Below the pieces are notes generated by a model that saw only the letters and a program-made list of their open reading frames with translations, was not told the origin of the DNA and searched no databases. The translations under genes and the position numbers were made by a program. Shown piece by piece: positions 39,597 to 49,425 of a stretch of DNA of 64,000 bases (positions within the stretch are counted from its first letter, which is position 1; each line of letters begins with the position of its first letter). The DNA is from Moraxella haemolytica (GTDB taxonomy: Bacteria; Pseudomonadota; Gammaproteobacteria; Pseudomonadales; Moraxellaceae), in the NCBI RefSeq assembly GCF_030177935.1, contig NZ_CP089974.1, positions 1,736,001 through 1,800,000 of the forward strand, written 5' to 3'.

Positions 39597-40724
39597 TTAA
39601 TCAAACACCTTATCTGCTGCTGCCTTAAATCGTGCCACAGTTCCTTCGATGTCCGTCAGCTTATCAAGCCCAAACAGCCCAATGCGAAAACTCTGATAAC
39701 CCTCGGGTTCACCAACCTGTAGCGGTGTGCCTGCTGCAATCTGCAAACCCTGTTCGGCAAATGCCACGCCTTTATGCACCGCTTCACTTGGTGCATGGCA
39801 GACGACCACACCTCGTGCTTGATACTCAGGATGAGCAACACTGCAAATACCTTTATCATTGAGTACTTTTAAGATATCCTTACCCAATTTGATTTGAGCG
39901 GATTTTAGGACATCATAACCAACCGCTTTCGCCTCAAAAAGTGCCTCTCTTAACTGTTTAAGTCCATCAGTTGGCATGGTGGCATGATAGGCATGACCCC
40001 CATTTTCATAAGCTGTTATGATATTAATCCACGCCTTTAAATCAAGAGAGAAACTGCTTGGTGTGCTATTTAGTGCCATCTCTTTTGCTTGCTTATTCAT
40101 CATCACAAGTCCGGCACAGGGCGTGCTAGATAAGCCTTTTTGTGGTGCACTGATTAGCACATCAATACCAAGTGCTTTCATGTCAAGCCAAATACAGCCA
40201 GAAGCAATGCAGTCAATCACCAAGATACCACCCACCTCATGCACCGCTTCACCTAATGCCTTAATGTACGCATCGGTCAGCATCATGCCAGAGGCCGTCT
40301 CAACATGCGGTGCAAACACAACCTGAGGTCTGTTCTCACGAACAAAGGCGGTTACCTCATCAATATTGGCAGGGAAAAATACTGCCTGTGTTGCTTCTGC
40401 ATGATTGGCACAAAACACCTTGCTTGACTTTGCTACATCCGTCGCCTCCAAAATCTGCGTCCAACGATAGCTAAACCAGCCATTACGGATAATCATGACC
40501 TCTTTGTCCTTAGCAAAGGCACGCACCACCGCCTCCATGCCAGAAGTCCCAGAACCTGGCACGATGGCGACCGCATCAGCTTGGTATAGCGATTTTAATT
40601 CTGCGGACAAATCTCGCATAACCCCCTGAAATTCCTTAGACATATGATTTAAGGCTCGGTCAGTATAGACTACCGAATACTCCAGCAATCCATCAGGGTC
40701 AATATCATTTCTTAAAGCGGGCAT
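39597..40724 (-). CDS. class V aminotransferase (serine-pyruvate / alanine-glyoxylate type), 375 aa
   Basis: A PLP-dependent fold-type I enzyme: AIVPGSGTSGMEAVVRAF near residue 53, HVETASGMMLTDAY near 138, LVIDCIASGC (Asp binding the PLP ring) near 168 and SAPQKGLSSTPC with the Schiff-base lysine near 196. This is the pattern of serine-pyruvate / alanine-glyoxylate aminotransferases. Substrate cannot be fixed from sequence; 2-aminoethylphosphonate transaminases are related. It stands alone between tRNA-Ser and hemA. Confidence 0.9.
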   Translation of the reverse strand: MPALRNDIDPDGLLEYSVVYTDRALNHMSKEFQGVMRDLSAELKSLYQADAVAIVPGSGTSGMEAVVRAFAKDKEVMIIRNGWFSYRWTQILEATDVAKSSKVFCANHAEATQAVFFPANIDEVTAFVRENRPQVVFAPHVETASGMMLTDAYIKALGEAVHEVGGILVIDCIASGCIWLDMKALGIDVLISAPQKGLSSTPCAGLVMMNKQAKEMALNSTPSSFSLDLKAWINIITAYENGGHAYHATMPTDGLKQLREALFEAKAVGYDVLKSAQIKLGKDILKVLNDKGICSVAHPEYQARGVVVCHAPSEAVHKGVAFAEQGLQIAAGTPLQVGEPEGYQSFRIGLFGLDKLTDIEGTVARFKAAADKVFD

Positions 40725-40855
40725 CTTGTTCTCCTTGTCAAGAATTTGGACAATCCAATCTTCATCAATGTATCAAGCTTAATCAAAAAAATCAACCACT
40801 TGTTTTTACAAATGGTTGAGATTGACCAGTCCAAATTTTCCAATAAGATAGAGTC

Positions 40856-42187
40856 TCACTCACGATAGGCATGATTTAAGGTATCTGTTATCATCTCTAG
40901 CACATCAGGGTCACTGTTTTGAGCAGTATCACGGATTAGTCTTGATGGGGCGTGTGTCAGTGTCTGCGTAAGTGCGTGGGCAAATTGCGTCATCACCTGA
41001 TGAGCATCATCTCCATCATCTAGGCGAGCTAAGGCGATTTTTAGCAATCTGTCTTTATGTGATTGGGCAATCTGCCGATAATGGGTGATTTGCGTGCGTG
41101 CCACCTGCACTTGCATCTGATGTTCAATATCCAGCACCAGCTGACTGACCATCAGCTCAGCCTCTACCGCCGCTTGTTTTCGCTCTTCCAAATTCCCTGC
41201 GATGACATGTTGCAAATCATCTACAGAATACAGATAGACATCATCAAGACTGCCCACTTTTGGCTCAATATCACGAGGTACTGCCAAATCCACCATCAAC
41301 ATTGGACGATGACGGCGAGTTTTTAAGGCAACCTTCACCATCTCATGACTGATGAGCGTATCCATACTACCACTACAGCTACTCATCACATCAGCGTGAT
41401 GTAGATACTCACCGATCTCATTGATGGATACAAGCTGAATCTCTACCGTGCGGCCTGCCGTCCGTGCCATTTCATGTAGCTCATCTGCTAGATTCTTGGC
41501 TCGCTCATGGCTACGATTGGCAATAATAATTTTTGCCATGCCTAAAGATGCCACATTGTGTGCCACCAAACGATTCATCTCGCCTGCCGCCACCAGCATA
41601 AAGGTTAATTGGTTTGGCTGATCAAAAACCTGCGTTACTAACTTAGCGGTAGCAAAACCAAGCGTAACCGCCTGTGCACCCACTTTTGTATCACGACGCA
41701 CCGCTCGTGCCGCAGCAAAGACCTGTTGGGTTAGCCAATCAAAACCCTGCCCCATGCCACCATACTCACGAGATAAGGCGACCGCCTGTCTAATTTGCCC
41801 CAAAATCTGCGGTTCGCCCAAGATCATCGAGTCTAGCCCTGCTGCCACCCTCAGCCAATGATTTAATGCTCTATTATTTTCATAAACATATAAAAACGGA
41901 CTGATGTGTTCAAGTGGCAAACCCTTAAAATCTGCCAACCAAGCCTTGATTTTTTGGGTCGCCTCACTGATGGGTGCATCTTCATCATCTATCACCTCTG
42001 CACACAGGGCATCACTGGGTAATTTGACATAGATTTCACTGCGATTGCAGGTAGAAACAATCACCGAACCATCGGTCAATGCTCGTAATTCGGCAATGGC
42101 GTGCGACAAATCACGCCCAAACGACAACTTCTCACGAAGTGCCACAGGGGCGGTTTTATGATTGACTCCGATGACGGCTAATTTCAT
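40856..42187 (-). CDS. hemA: glutamyl-tRNA reductase, 443 aa
   Basis: The first enzyme of C5 heme synthesis, reducing Glu-tRNA to glutamate-1-semialdehyde with NADPH. The N-terminus GVNHKTAPVALREKL and the catalytic cysteine in VIVSTCNRSEIYV (about residue 49) are diagnostic; AAGLDSMILGEPQILGQIRQA and the nucleotide-binding region LVAAGEMNRLVAHN follow. Length is slightly over the usual 420, with the extra residues at the C-terminus. It is divergent from the TPR-lolB-ispE run. Confidence 0.97.
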   Translation of the reverse strand: MKLAVIGVNHKTAPVALREKLSFGRDLSHAIAELRALTDGSVIVSTCNRSEIYVKLPSDALCAEVIDDEDAPISEATQKIKAWLADFKGLPLEHISPFLYVYENNRALNHWLRVAAGLDSMILGEPQILGQIRQAVALSREYGGMGQGFDWLTQQVFAAARAVRRDTKVGAQAVTLGFATAKLVTQVFDQPNQLTFMLVAAGEMNRLVAHNVASLGMAKIIIANRSHERAKNLADELHEMARTAGRTVEIQLVSINEIGEYLHHADVMSSCSGSMDTLISHEMVKVALKTRRHRPMLMVDLAVPRDIEPKVGSLDDVYLYSVDDLQHVIAGNLEERKQAAVEAELMVSQLVLDIEHQMQVQVARTQITHYRQIAQSHKDRLLKIALARLDDGDDAHQVMTQFAHALTQTLTHAPSRLIRDTAQNSDPDVLEMITDTLNHAYRE

Positions 42188-42337
42188 TTTGCTAACTTAA
42201 GTTATTGATGGCAATCAAAATGAGGCTAAATTATTTATTATAACAGCTTTTTAAGAATTTGTAACAAGATTGCCTATAATTAAGCACAAAAGCATAAAAT
42301 TGATCAATTTAAACTTAAATATCGTTCACGCTTGACA

Positions 42338-42385
42338 TATCTCTTGCACTTATTCAAAATCCTTTTATAATAAGTGCAAGAGATA
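42338..42385 (+). promoter_or_regulatory. promoter within a 16-base inverted repeat
   Basis: TTGCAC and TATAAT (42366-42371) are spaced by 16 bases ahead of the TPR gene. The arms 42338-42353 and 42370-42385 are perfect inverted repeats of 16 bases with a 16-base spacer and cover the -35 box and start site. The arrangement suggests an operator. No other gene is in 42188-42415. Confidence 0.65.
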
Positions 42386-42415
42386 GATAGGCAGTCAGCC
42401 TATGATGAAGTGGTT

Positions 42416-44377
42416 ATGAAGCAAAAATTTTGGCAAATTACTTACCCCACCCAACACGGCGGCATTAGGTTGCCTATACCTCGTTTTGGCAAAAAAATTA
42501 CTCGCCAAAAAACGGTAGCAATAGTCATTTGTCTAAGTCTTGTTGTTTGTGTTGCCAGACCTGCTCAAGCAGGGGTATTTGACCCCCTACTAAAAGTACT
42601 ACTGCCTTTTTATAAAAAGAACAAAGAACAACAACCACTGCCAAATGACGACGCCCTAGATGAGATGAATGTTGATGTCGGCGATGAGCAGTTCATTGAC
42701 GATGGCGATGACAGTCATTATCCGCTTATCAATGATGGTTTTTCAGAAATTTTACTAAGCGATGGCTTAACCAACGATTTAAATGTACCTGATTTGCAGG
42801 CATTATTAACAGCAGAGTTTGCCGCTGATCGTGGTGATGTGGCAACAGCCCTTGCCATCTACAAGGTGGAGTCTTTTAAACAAAATGCCACCGCCATTTT
42901 TGAGCGTGCCTTAAGTCTATCCATTGAATATGAACAGCCTGAAGAGTCGCTCGCCTTTGCCGCCGCTTGGCAATCCCAAAATCCTGACCACATTCCTGCT
43001 TGGTTCTATGTAACGCACCTTGCCCTAAAAGCCAAAGCCTACAACCAAGCGGTACAGATGCTTGCAGCAGTACTACAATACGACCCCAGAACAGACTTAT
43101 CTCAAATCTTTATCAGCATTTTTCCTAACAACCCTACCGACCAAAGAGAGTTGTTTGATGCATTACAATACATTCAAAGCAACAACAGCTCTGTTGCGGC
43201 TTTGCGTGCAGGTCTGTTAATGCGTCTTAATGAACACGATGCTGCATTGCTACATATCAACGAATCCCTAAAAAGTGAACCAAACAATCTGGCTTTTATC
43301 AATCTAAAACTTGATATTCTAAATACCGCAGGTCGCCTAGACGAACTATGGTCATTCCTACACACCAAGCGACGCACCCTACCCCAAGAAACCTCGCTAT
43401 ATCTATATGAGATCCGCCATCTCATCAATCAAGGCGACCTAAGCAATGCTTGGCGGTTACTGCTTGAAGCCAACAAACACACCCAAAACCCTGATGTCAT
43501 ACTGTTGGCAGGTTTGGTTGGTCTTGATATTGGCGAGTATCGTCATGCCATTGAGATTTTGATACCACTGGTCAAAAATCCTATCTTTTCTAGTCAAGCT
43601 CACTATTATCTAGGCATCGGTCATGAGCGACTGGGTGATTTTGTACAAGCCAGACATCATTACGAACGAGTCAAAAATGATGATAATGTACTAGATGCTC
43701 GCACCAAAGTGGTTGGCTTTTATCTGCTTGAAAACAATGTCAATGCAGCCATATCAACCTTGATACGCTTAAGAGATGAGTATCAGATGTACGCAGCCGA
43801 CAGCTACATCCTGCAAGCAGAAATTTACCTAAGGCAAGGCAATATCGACACCGCCAAAGACCTACTAAGCACCGCCAATCGTCAATATCCTGATGACGAC
43901 CGCCTACTTTTTGCCAGTTATCAGCTACTTGAAAATGAGCTTAGCGATGAAGAAAAACGCTTGGCGATGGATAAGTTGGTGCAACTCGATGGCTTTAATC
44001 CAAATTATCAACTAGAACAAGCCAAACTCATCTTAAAACAAAATCCTGACGACCAGCAAGCACTCACGACCGTCAAGGCGATTATAGACATTCGTGCCAA
44101 TGACCCACTATACGATAAAGAATTGCAGTTACAAGCCTTGATTTTATTAAGTGAAAACGCCTTAATTAAGGGTAACTACCATGCCGTCATTGACCATCTG
44201 CAAGCACCGTATGAGGTCTCACTTGACCTAAATGCAGGCATATTGCTACTCAGAGCCTATCAGGGGCTTGGCGATGACAACATGGTACAAAAGCTACTCG
44301 CCGAACTACAGAATACATACGGCTTCAACCAAGAGTCTGGTACGCCAACCAGTGAACCTGCCATACAAAGCTACTAA
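42416..44377 (+). CDS. exported tetratricopeptide repeat protein, 653 aa
   Basis: The ATG at 42416 lies downstream of the promoter; an in-frame GTG at 42374 falls on the transcript start. A signal sequence ends at about residue 40 (SLVVCVARPAQAG). An acidic linker (DDALDEMNVDVGDEQFIDDGDD) and many TPR-like helical pairs follow to the end (HYYLGIGHERLGDFVQARHHYERV). Homologous TPR proteins precede lolB in related genera. It is probably a periplasmic or outer-membrane scaffold linked to lipoprotein or envelope assembly; exact role unknown. Confidence 0.85.
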   Translation: MKQKFWQITYPTQHGGIRLPIPRFGKKITRQKTVAIVICLSLVVCVARPAQAGVFDPLLKVLLPFYKKNKEQQPLPNDDALDEMNVDVGDEQFIDDGDDSHYPLINDGFSEILLSDGLTNDLNVPDLQALLTAEFAADRGDVATALAIYKVESFKQNATAIFERALSLSIEYEQPEESLAFAAAWQSQNPDHIPAWFYVTHLALKAKAYNQAVQMLAAVLQYDPRTDLSQIFISIFPNNPTDQRELFDALQYIQSNNSSVAALRAGLLMRLNEHDAALLHINESLKSEPNNLAFINLKLDILNTAGRLDELWSFLHTKRRTLPQETSLYLYEIRHLINQGDLSNAWRLLLEANKHTQNPDVILLAGLVGLDIGEYRHAIEILIPLVKNPIFSSQAHYYLGIGHERLGDFVQARHHYERVKNDDNVLDARTKVVGFYLLENNVNAAISTLIRLRDEYQMYAADSYILQAEIYLRQGNIDTAKDLLSTANRQYPDDDRLLFASYQLLENELSDEEKRLAMDKLVQLDGFNPNYQLEQAKLILKQNPDDQQALTTVKAIIDIRANDPLYDKELQLQALILLSENALIKGNYHAVIDHLQAPYEVSLDLNAGILLLRAYQGLGDDNMVQKLLAELQNTYGFNQESGTPTSEPAIQSY

Positions 44378-44450
44378 CCCTAAAACTCATTCATCAAAAC
44401 ACGCCCATCAGCTTTTATCTATTATTTGCCGACTGATTATAGGAATATTC

Positions 44451-45038
44451 ATGCTCTTAACAAAAACAACACTAAAGACAGCCCAAATGGTTATGGCATC
44501 ATGCCTTCTGACTGTGATGGCAGGCTGTCAAACATTACCAAAAAACACACCAACAACCACAGCCACCATCAACGCCCCCATACAGTTTAATATTACTGGC
44601 AAAATTGGTATGATTACCATCTCGGCTGACAACAGCCAGTCGGGCACTGCCTTTTATGCATGGGTACAAGAAGGCGAGCGTTTCGCCATTGATTTGACAG
44701 GGGCACTTGGCATTGGTGCAACCACCATCAGCTTTGATGGCAAAACCGCCACATTGCACAACCAACGCATAAGAAGCGTTCATGCAGATTCACCAGAAGA
44801 ACTGCTAACTCAAGTTACAGGCTGGCAAGCCCCCATCAGTCAGCTCCCCTATTGGATAATTGGCAAAACTGCCCCAAGCGATAGCGATCATCAGTACGAT
44901 GATAAGGGACGGCTTGCTCAAGCAGTCAATAGCGATTGGATAGCAACATTTGAATACAAAGGCAATCTGCCAAATCGTCTGCGTATCACGCACACAGACG
45001 GTCATCGCATCATCATGAGTATCATTCATGGCAACTGA
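44451..45038 (+). CDS. lolB: outer membrane lipoprotein receptor LolB, 195 aa
   Basis: The start at 44451 follows GGAAT; the lipobox is LTVMAGC, cysteine near residue 25. The mature part has the LolB pattern FNITGKIGMITISADNSQSGTAFYAW, then DLTGALGIGATTISFDG and a C-terminal PNRLRITHTDGHRIIMSI. LolB accepts lipoproteins from LolA and inserts them in the outer membrane. It overlaps ispE by 11 bases. Confidence 0.92.
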   Translation: MLLTKTTLKTAQMVMASCLLTVMAGCQTLPKNTPTTTATINAPIQFNITGKIGMITISADNSQSGTAFYAWVQEGERFAIDLTGALGIGATTISFDGKTATLHNQRIRSVHADSPEELLTQVTGWQAPISQLPYWIIGKTAPSDSDHQYDDKGRLAQAVNSDWIATFEYKGNLPNRLRITHTDGHRIIMSIIHGN

Positions 45039-45921
45039 CATGACCACATTAACTCTATTCTCCCCTGCCAAGATTAACCTTTTTTTACACATCACAGGTC
45101 AAAGAGCAGACAGCTATCACAATCTACAAAGCGTGTTTCGCACGCTAGATTTTGGCGATGAGCTGACCTTTCGGCTACACGATGATGACAAACTTGTTCA
45201 GCTCATTGGTGGCGAGCATCTGACAGAACGCCTTGATGACAATCTCATAGTCAAGGCAGTACACACATTGGCACAATCCTACCCAAGCCACGCCAAAGCC
45301 GTACACATCACACTCAGCAAGCATATCCCCACAGGGGCAGGTCTTGGCGGTGGGTCATCAAACTGTGCAACCACGCTCATCGCCATCAACCAACTTTGGC
45401 AACTCAATCTTGACTGCCAAACCCTCATTGATATCGCTGCTACGCTTGGTGCTGATGTGCCATTTTTTATTTTTGCTCATTTTCATCGGACAGATGCCAT
45501 CGCCACAGGCATTGGCGAACTACTTTCGCCGATTAGCTTACCGACTCGTCAATACCTATTGCTCATGCCTAACATACACCTAGCAACGGCACATTTTTTT
45601 AGACACCCTCACCTCATCAAAGATACGCCAATCATGGACGACCTACAACGCCGATACGAACAATTTGATGGACGACTGTCTGACGGTTTTTATAACTGCT
45701 TTGAATCCATCGCCATCAATCACAGCCAAACCATCAAACAGGCGATGGACTATCTGCACGCCATCAAAGATATAGATGATGACAAATTTTGTGCCCGCAT
45801 GACAGGCACGGGCAGTGCGGTATTTTTACCCTTATCCAAGCAGCTGCAATCACAAGCACAACACTTAGTCAGCAACGCCCCCTGTCGTGCCATCATCTGC
45901 CAAAGTTTGTACGGCTACTAA
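45028..45921 (+). CDS. ispE: 4-diphosphocytidyl-2-C-methyl-D-erythritol kinase, 297 aa
   Basis: A GHMP kinase of the MEP isoprenoid pathway. The start MATDMTTLTLFSPAKINLFLHITGQR has the conserved lysine and Asn; the ATP loop is HIPTGAGLGGGSSNCATTL near residue 96 and the third motif is ARMTGTGSAVFLP near residue 255. lolB-ispE-tRNA-prs is a common gammaproteobacterial order, and this window keeps it. Confidence 0.97.
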   Translation: MATDMTTLTLFSPAKINLFLHITGQRADSYHNLQSVFRTLDFGDELTFRLHDDDKLVQLIGGEHLTERLDDNLIVKAVHTLAQSYPSHAKAVHITLSKHIPTGAGLGGGSSNCATTLIAINQLWQLNLDCQTLIDIAATLGADVPFFIFAHFHRTDAIATGIGELLSPISLPTRQYLLLMPNIHLATAHFFRHPHLIKDTPIMDDLQRRYEQFDGRLSDGFYNCFESIAINHSQTIKQAMDYLHAIKDIDDDKFCARMTGTGSAVFLPLSKQLQSQAQHLVSNAPCRAIICQSLYGY

Positions 45922-46001
45922 ACCAAAACACATAAAAAAAGCCAACAAGACCACAAACCTAAAAAAATTTTAAAAAAATTTAAATTTTTTTAAAAAAACA
46001 C

Positions 46002-46029
46002 TTGCATAATATAAATTATTCGGTATAAT
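46002..46029 (+). promoter_or_regulatory. promoter of the tRNA-Gln genes
   Basis: TTGCAT and TATAAT are spaced by 16 bases, 14 bases ahead of the first tRNA. The sequence upstream (45960-45995) is almost pure A and T and may serve as an UP element. Confidence 0.7.
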
Positions 46030-46042
46030 TATCCGCCTATAT

Positions 46043-46118
46043 AGGGGCGTCGCCAAGTTGGTAAGGCATCAGGTTTTGATCCTGACATTCGTTGGTTCGA
46101 GTCCAGCCGCCTCTGCCA
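46043..46118 (+). tRNA. tRNA-Gln(TTG), copy 1
   Basis: The 76-base gene has acceptor AGGGGCG / CGCCTCT, the TTG anticodon in GGTTTTGATCC, GGTTCGAGTCC T-arm and encoded CCA. Confidence 0.95.
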
Positions 46119-46148
46119 TTTTTTAAAAGTTTTTAAAAAACTTTTTCT

Positions 46149-46224
46149 AGGGGTATCGCCAAGTTGGTAAGGCATCAGGTTTTGATCCTGACATTCGTTG
46201 GTTCGAGTCCAGCTACCTCTGCCA
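46149..46224 (+). tRNA. tRNA-Gln(TTG), copy 2
   Basis: Identical to copy 1 except in the acceptor stem (AGGGGTA / TACCTCT instead of AGGGGCG / CGCCTCT), where the changed bases on both sides keep pairing. It lies 30 bases after copy 1 in the same transcript. Confidence 0.95.
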
Positions 46225-46247
46225 TATTCAGGCCTAGCTTGAGCAAT

Positions 46248-46276
46248 AAAGCCAATTCTTCGGAGTTGGCTTTTTT
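46248..46276 (+). terminator. intrinsic terminator of the tRNA-Gln operon
   Basis: AAGCCAA pairs with TTGGCTT over a ten-base loop and is followed by T6. Confidence 0.8.
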
Positions 46277-46411
46277 GTTTATCATCTCAATAATCACACC
46301 AAAAAAACCTTTCATTGTTACAAGAAAAATTTAGCAAAACTCTGCAAAATTACCGTAAAAAATGCTAAAATAGACAGCAATCATTCTTTTAGCCTTTTAC
46401 AGGATTATCAT

Positions 46412-47365
46412 ATGTCATATATGGCCATCTTTACAGGTAATGCCAACCCACAGCTTGCCCAGACTGTTGCTGACCACCTACATATCCCTTTGAACAAAGC
46501 GGACATTACTCGCTTTTCTGATGGAGAAATCGCCATCGAAATCAAGGAAAATGTTCGTGGCAAAGATGTTTTTATTCTACAGCCGACCTGCGTCCCAACC
46601 AATGACAACCTGATGGAAGTGGTTTTGCTTGCCGATGCCCTTCGCCGTTCTAGTGCAGGTCGTATCACTGCCGTGATTCCTTATTTTGGTTATGCACGCC
46701 AAGACCGCCGACCTCGTTCAGCTCGTGTGCCAATTTCTGCTAAGGTTGTGGCGGATATGCTATCCATCTCTGGCATTGACCGTGTGATGGTTGTTGATTT
46801 GCACGCCGACCAAATCCAAGGCTTCTTTGACATTCCTGTTGATAATCTGTACGGCACTCCTGTTCTATTAAGCGACCTAAAACAACAAAACTACGACAAC
46901 CTAATGGTTGTCTCACCTGATGTAGGTGGTGTGGTGCGTGCTCGTGCTATGGCAAAACTGCTAGGCGATGCCGACCTTGCTATTATTGACAAACGCCGTG
47001 CTCGTGCCAACGAATCCCAAGTCATGCACATCATCGGCGATGTCAGTGGTCGTGATTGTGTCATTATTGATGACATCGTTGATACCGCAGGCACACTGTG
47101 CAAAGCAGCCCAAGCCCTAAAAGACAATGGTGCTCGCCGTGTGGTTGGCTACATCACCCACCCTGTACTATCAGGCAAAGCGATTGATAATATTAGCAAC
47201 TCTGCTCTTGATGAGATTGTTGTTACCGACACCATTCCTCTGTCAGAGTCAGCCAAAGCCTGTTCAAAAATTCGTCAAGTCAGTATCGCCTCGTTACTGG
47301 CTGAAAGTCTACGCCGTATCAATAACGAAGAGTCTATCAGTGCATTGTTTGATTACAACGCTTAA
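46412..47365 (+). CDS. prs: ribose-phosphate pyrophosphokinase, 317 aa
   Basis: It makes PRPP from ribose 5-phosphate and ATP for nucleotide, His and Trp synthesis. Diagnostic segments are [63 protein letters not shown] and the PRPP loop [14 protein letters not shown]. Length is normal. It is probably transcribed from its own promoter after the tRNA terminator, and ends at a terminator. Confidence 0.98.
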   Translation: MSYMAIFTGNANPQLAQTVADHLHIPLNKADITRFSDGEIAIEIKENVRGKDVFILQPTCVPTNDNLMEVVLLADALRRSSAGRITAVIPYFGYARQDRRPRSARVPISAKVVADMLSISGIDRVMVVDLHADQIQGFFDIPVDNLYGTPVLLSDLKQQNYDNLMVVSPDVGGVVRARAMAKLLGDADLAIIDKRRARANESQVMHIIGDVSGRDCVIIDDIVDTAGTLCKAAQALKDNGARRVVGYITHPVLSGKAIDNISNSALDEIVVTDTIPLSESAKACSKIRQVSIASLLAESLRRINNEESISALFDYNA

Positions 47366-47385
47366 TCCATCAGACTTTCTATCAA

Positions 47386-47410
47386 AAACCCATCTGATGA
47401 TGGGTTTTTT
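47386..47410 (+). terminator. intrinsic terminator of prs
   Basis: AACCCATC pairs with GATGGGTT over three bases and is followed by T6. Confidence 0.8.
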
Positions 47411-47480
47411 AGTCTCTTGTTTTGATGATTGTTTCGCACGCATCAGCTTCTAACTGACCTAGCATGAATCTAGCGACCAT

Positions 47481-47514
47481 AAAAAATACCGCAATGACAA
47501 CTGCGGTATTTTTT
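47481..47514. terminator. bidirectional terminator prs/putP
   Basis: AAAAAATACCGCA pairs with TGCGGTATTTTTT over a seven-base loop; it can serve both strands between the converging prs and putP. Confidence 0.85.
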
Positions 47515-47529
47515 AACGGCTTGCTTAGA

Positions 47530-49026
47530 TTATTTTAGCATTCTTTGCATTTGCTCAAAACGAGAAGTGATTTCAGCTTTTGGTGGAGCAGTCATCAGAC
47601 TAACTACCACAGTCGCAATCGCACTAAACACAAAGCCTGGCATGATAGAGTAGATGGCATCATTGGCAGGCTTACCACCAATCTCAAAGCCACCATACAC
47701 CCATACAATCACGGTCAAAGCACCGACTATCATGCCTGCCAATGCACCATGACGGTTCATGCGTTTCCACATCAAGCTAAACAACACCAACGGACCAAAT
47801 GCCGCACCAAAGCCCGCCCAAGCGTGTGATACCAACTCAAGCACCGAGCTGTTCTTATCACCTGCAATGAAAATAGCCACCAATGCCACGATGACGACTG
47901 ACAGACGACCAATCATCACTTGGTTGGCTTCTGACGCTTCTTTATTTAAGAATAGCTTATACACATCACGAGTCAAAGAGCTAGATACCACAAGCAACTG
48001 ACTTGAGATAGTACTCATAATAGCGGCCAAAATCGCTGCCATCAGAAAGCCTGAAATAAGGGGGTGAAATAAGATTTGTGAGAACACAAGGAAAATAGTC
48101 TCTGCGTCGTCCAACTGCATACCTTTATTATGAACATATACCATGCCAGACAAACCAACCATCAACGCCCCCATCAGGCTTAGAATCATCCAACCCATGC
48201 CAATGGTGCACGCCACAGGCACATCTTTATGTGAGCGAAGTGCCATAAAACGCACAATGATGTGTGGCTGACCAAAATAGCCCAAACCCCAAGCCGCTAA
48301 CGAAATCGCACCCATGACCGTAACACCACTCATGATATTAAAAAGCTCAGGGTTTATTGATTGTGCCACGCTGACGCTGTTTGAGATACCACCCACTTCA
48401 TTAAATGCCACAAAAGGCACAAGCAACATGGCAATTAGCATGATGACACCTTGCACAAAGTCTGTCAAAGAGACTGCCAAGAAACCACCAAATAGTGTAT
48501 AAGCCACAACCACGCCTGCCGTTACCCACAGACCCAATTCATACGACAGACCCAGTGAGTTCTCAAACAGCTTGCCACCACCAACCAAGCTCGCCGCTGT
48601 ATAGACAGTAAAAAACAAAATTACCACCAATGCCGACATTAGACGCAGTGCGTGCGATGAATCCTCAAAACGATTGGCAAAAAAATCAGGTAGAGTAATC
48701 GCATTGTCCGCAAGCTCAGTATAAACACGCAAGCGTGGAGCAACAAGCAGATAATTGACAAATGCACCGATGGTCAAACCACCTGCAATCCAAAAACTAA
48801 CAATACCTGACGCATACATATATCCTGGTAAACCAAGCAACAGCCAACCTGACATATCAGAAGCACCTGCTGATAGTGCCGCCACAGCAGGACTTAGGTT
48901 ACGACCGCCAAGCATATAGCCTTCAACATCGTTTCTTTGTTTAAAATAGGCATAAACTCCAATGGCTATCATCAAAATGAAATAAGCCGCCAATGAAATC
49001 CACATACCAGTAGCCACATGAGCCAT
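47530..49026 (-). CDS. putP: sodium/proline symporter, 498 aa
   Basis: A solute:sodium symporter with 12-13 membrane segments. PutP-specific segments include YMLGGRNLSPAVAALSAGASDMSGWLLLGLPG near residue 35, NYLLVAPRLRVYTE near 90 and MRSHKDVP-like cytoplasmic loops; ISSQLLVVSSSLTRD near 340 is the sodium-site helix. It takes up proline as nutrient or osmoprotectant. The start follows AGGAGTGTGCC. Upstream 49027-49425 contains only the rplY promoter region and AT-rich sequence. Confidence 0.95.
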   Translation of the reverse strand: MAHVATGMWISLAAYFILMIAIGVYAYFKQRNDVEGYMLGGRNLSPAVAALSAGASDMSGWLLLGLPGYMYASGIVSFWIAGGLTIGAFVNYLLVAPRLRVYTELADNAITLPDFFANRFEDSSHALRLMSALVVILFFTVYTAASLVGGGKLFENSLGLSYELGLWVTAGVVVAYTLFGGFLAVSLTDFVQGVIMLIAMLLVPFVAFNEVGGISNSVSVAQSINPELFNIMSGVTVMGAISLAAWGLGYFGQPHIIVRFMALRSHKDVPVACTIGMGWMILSLMGALMVGLSGMVYVHNKGMQLDDAETIFLVFSQILFHPLISGFLMAAILAAIMSTISSQLLVVSSSLTRDVYKLFLNKEASEANQVMIGRLSVVIVALVAIFIAGDKNSSVLELVSHAWAGFGAAFGPLVLFSLMWKRMNRHGALAGMIVGALTVIVWVYGGFEIGGKPANDAIYSIMPGFVFSAIATVVVSLMTAPPKAEITSRFEQMQRMLK

Positions 49027-49292
49027 GGCACACTCCTTTTATATATAAAGCAAGAATTAAATAAATTAATGAATAATAAAACAGTTTTTACACATCATTG
49101 TCAGCCATTATGAGATTAACAATCAAACAGATGAACAATTTGACAACAATGCCATTGTAACAAACCAGCATATTATATAACAAAAAACCATCAAAGTTAT
49201 TACTTTAAATGAGATATTTTCTCAATAATCCTAAGTAATCATCAAAATATTGCACTTTTTATCATCAAACTATCAATCAAGCACAATTTTCT

Positions 49293-49321
49293 TTGCCAAT
49301 GAAGTAATTTTTTAGTATAAT
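49293..49321 (+). promoter_or_regulatory. promoter of rplY
   Basis: TTGCCA and TATAAT are spaced by 17 bases. The leader holds a small hairpin TGGACT / AGTCCA (49372-49391) before the ribosome-binding site. No gene is seen elsewhere in 49027-49425. Confidence 0.7.
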
Positions 49322-49425
49322 ATTTTGCTAATTTTCAAGACCTGCCAAATGATTGGCTCTTTTGAGAATGGCTGGACTGGTCGCAAGTCCAATTTTATTC
49401 ATCTATTTCCCATTAAGGAATCATC

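Noticed and set aside
46043-46224. The tandem repeat of about 76 bases looked like a short CRISPR-like or IS-derived repeat.
   Set aside because: Both copies fold as tRNA-Gln with TTG anticodon and CCA ends; it is a tRNA duplication. No CRISPR array or insertion sequence was seen in the window.
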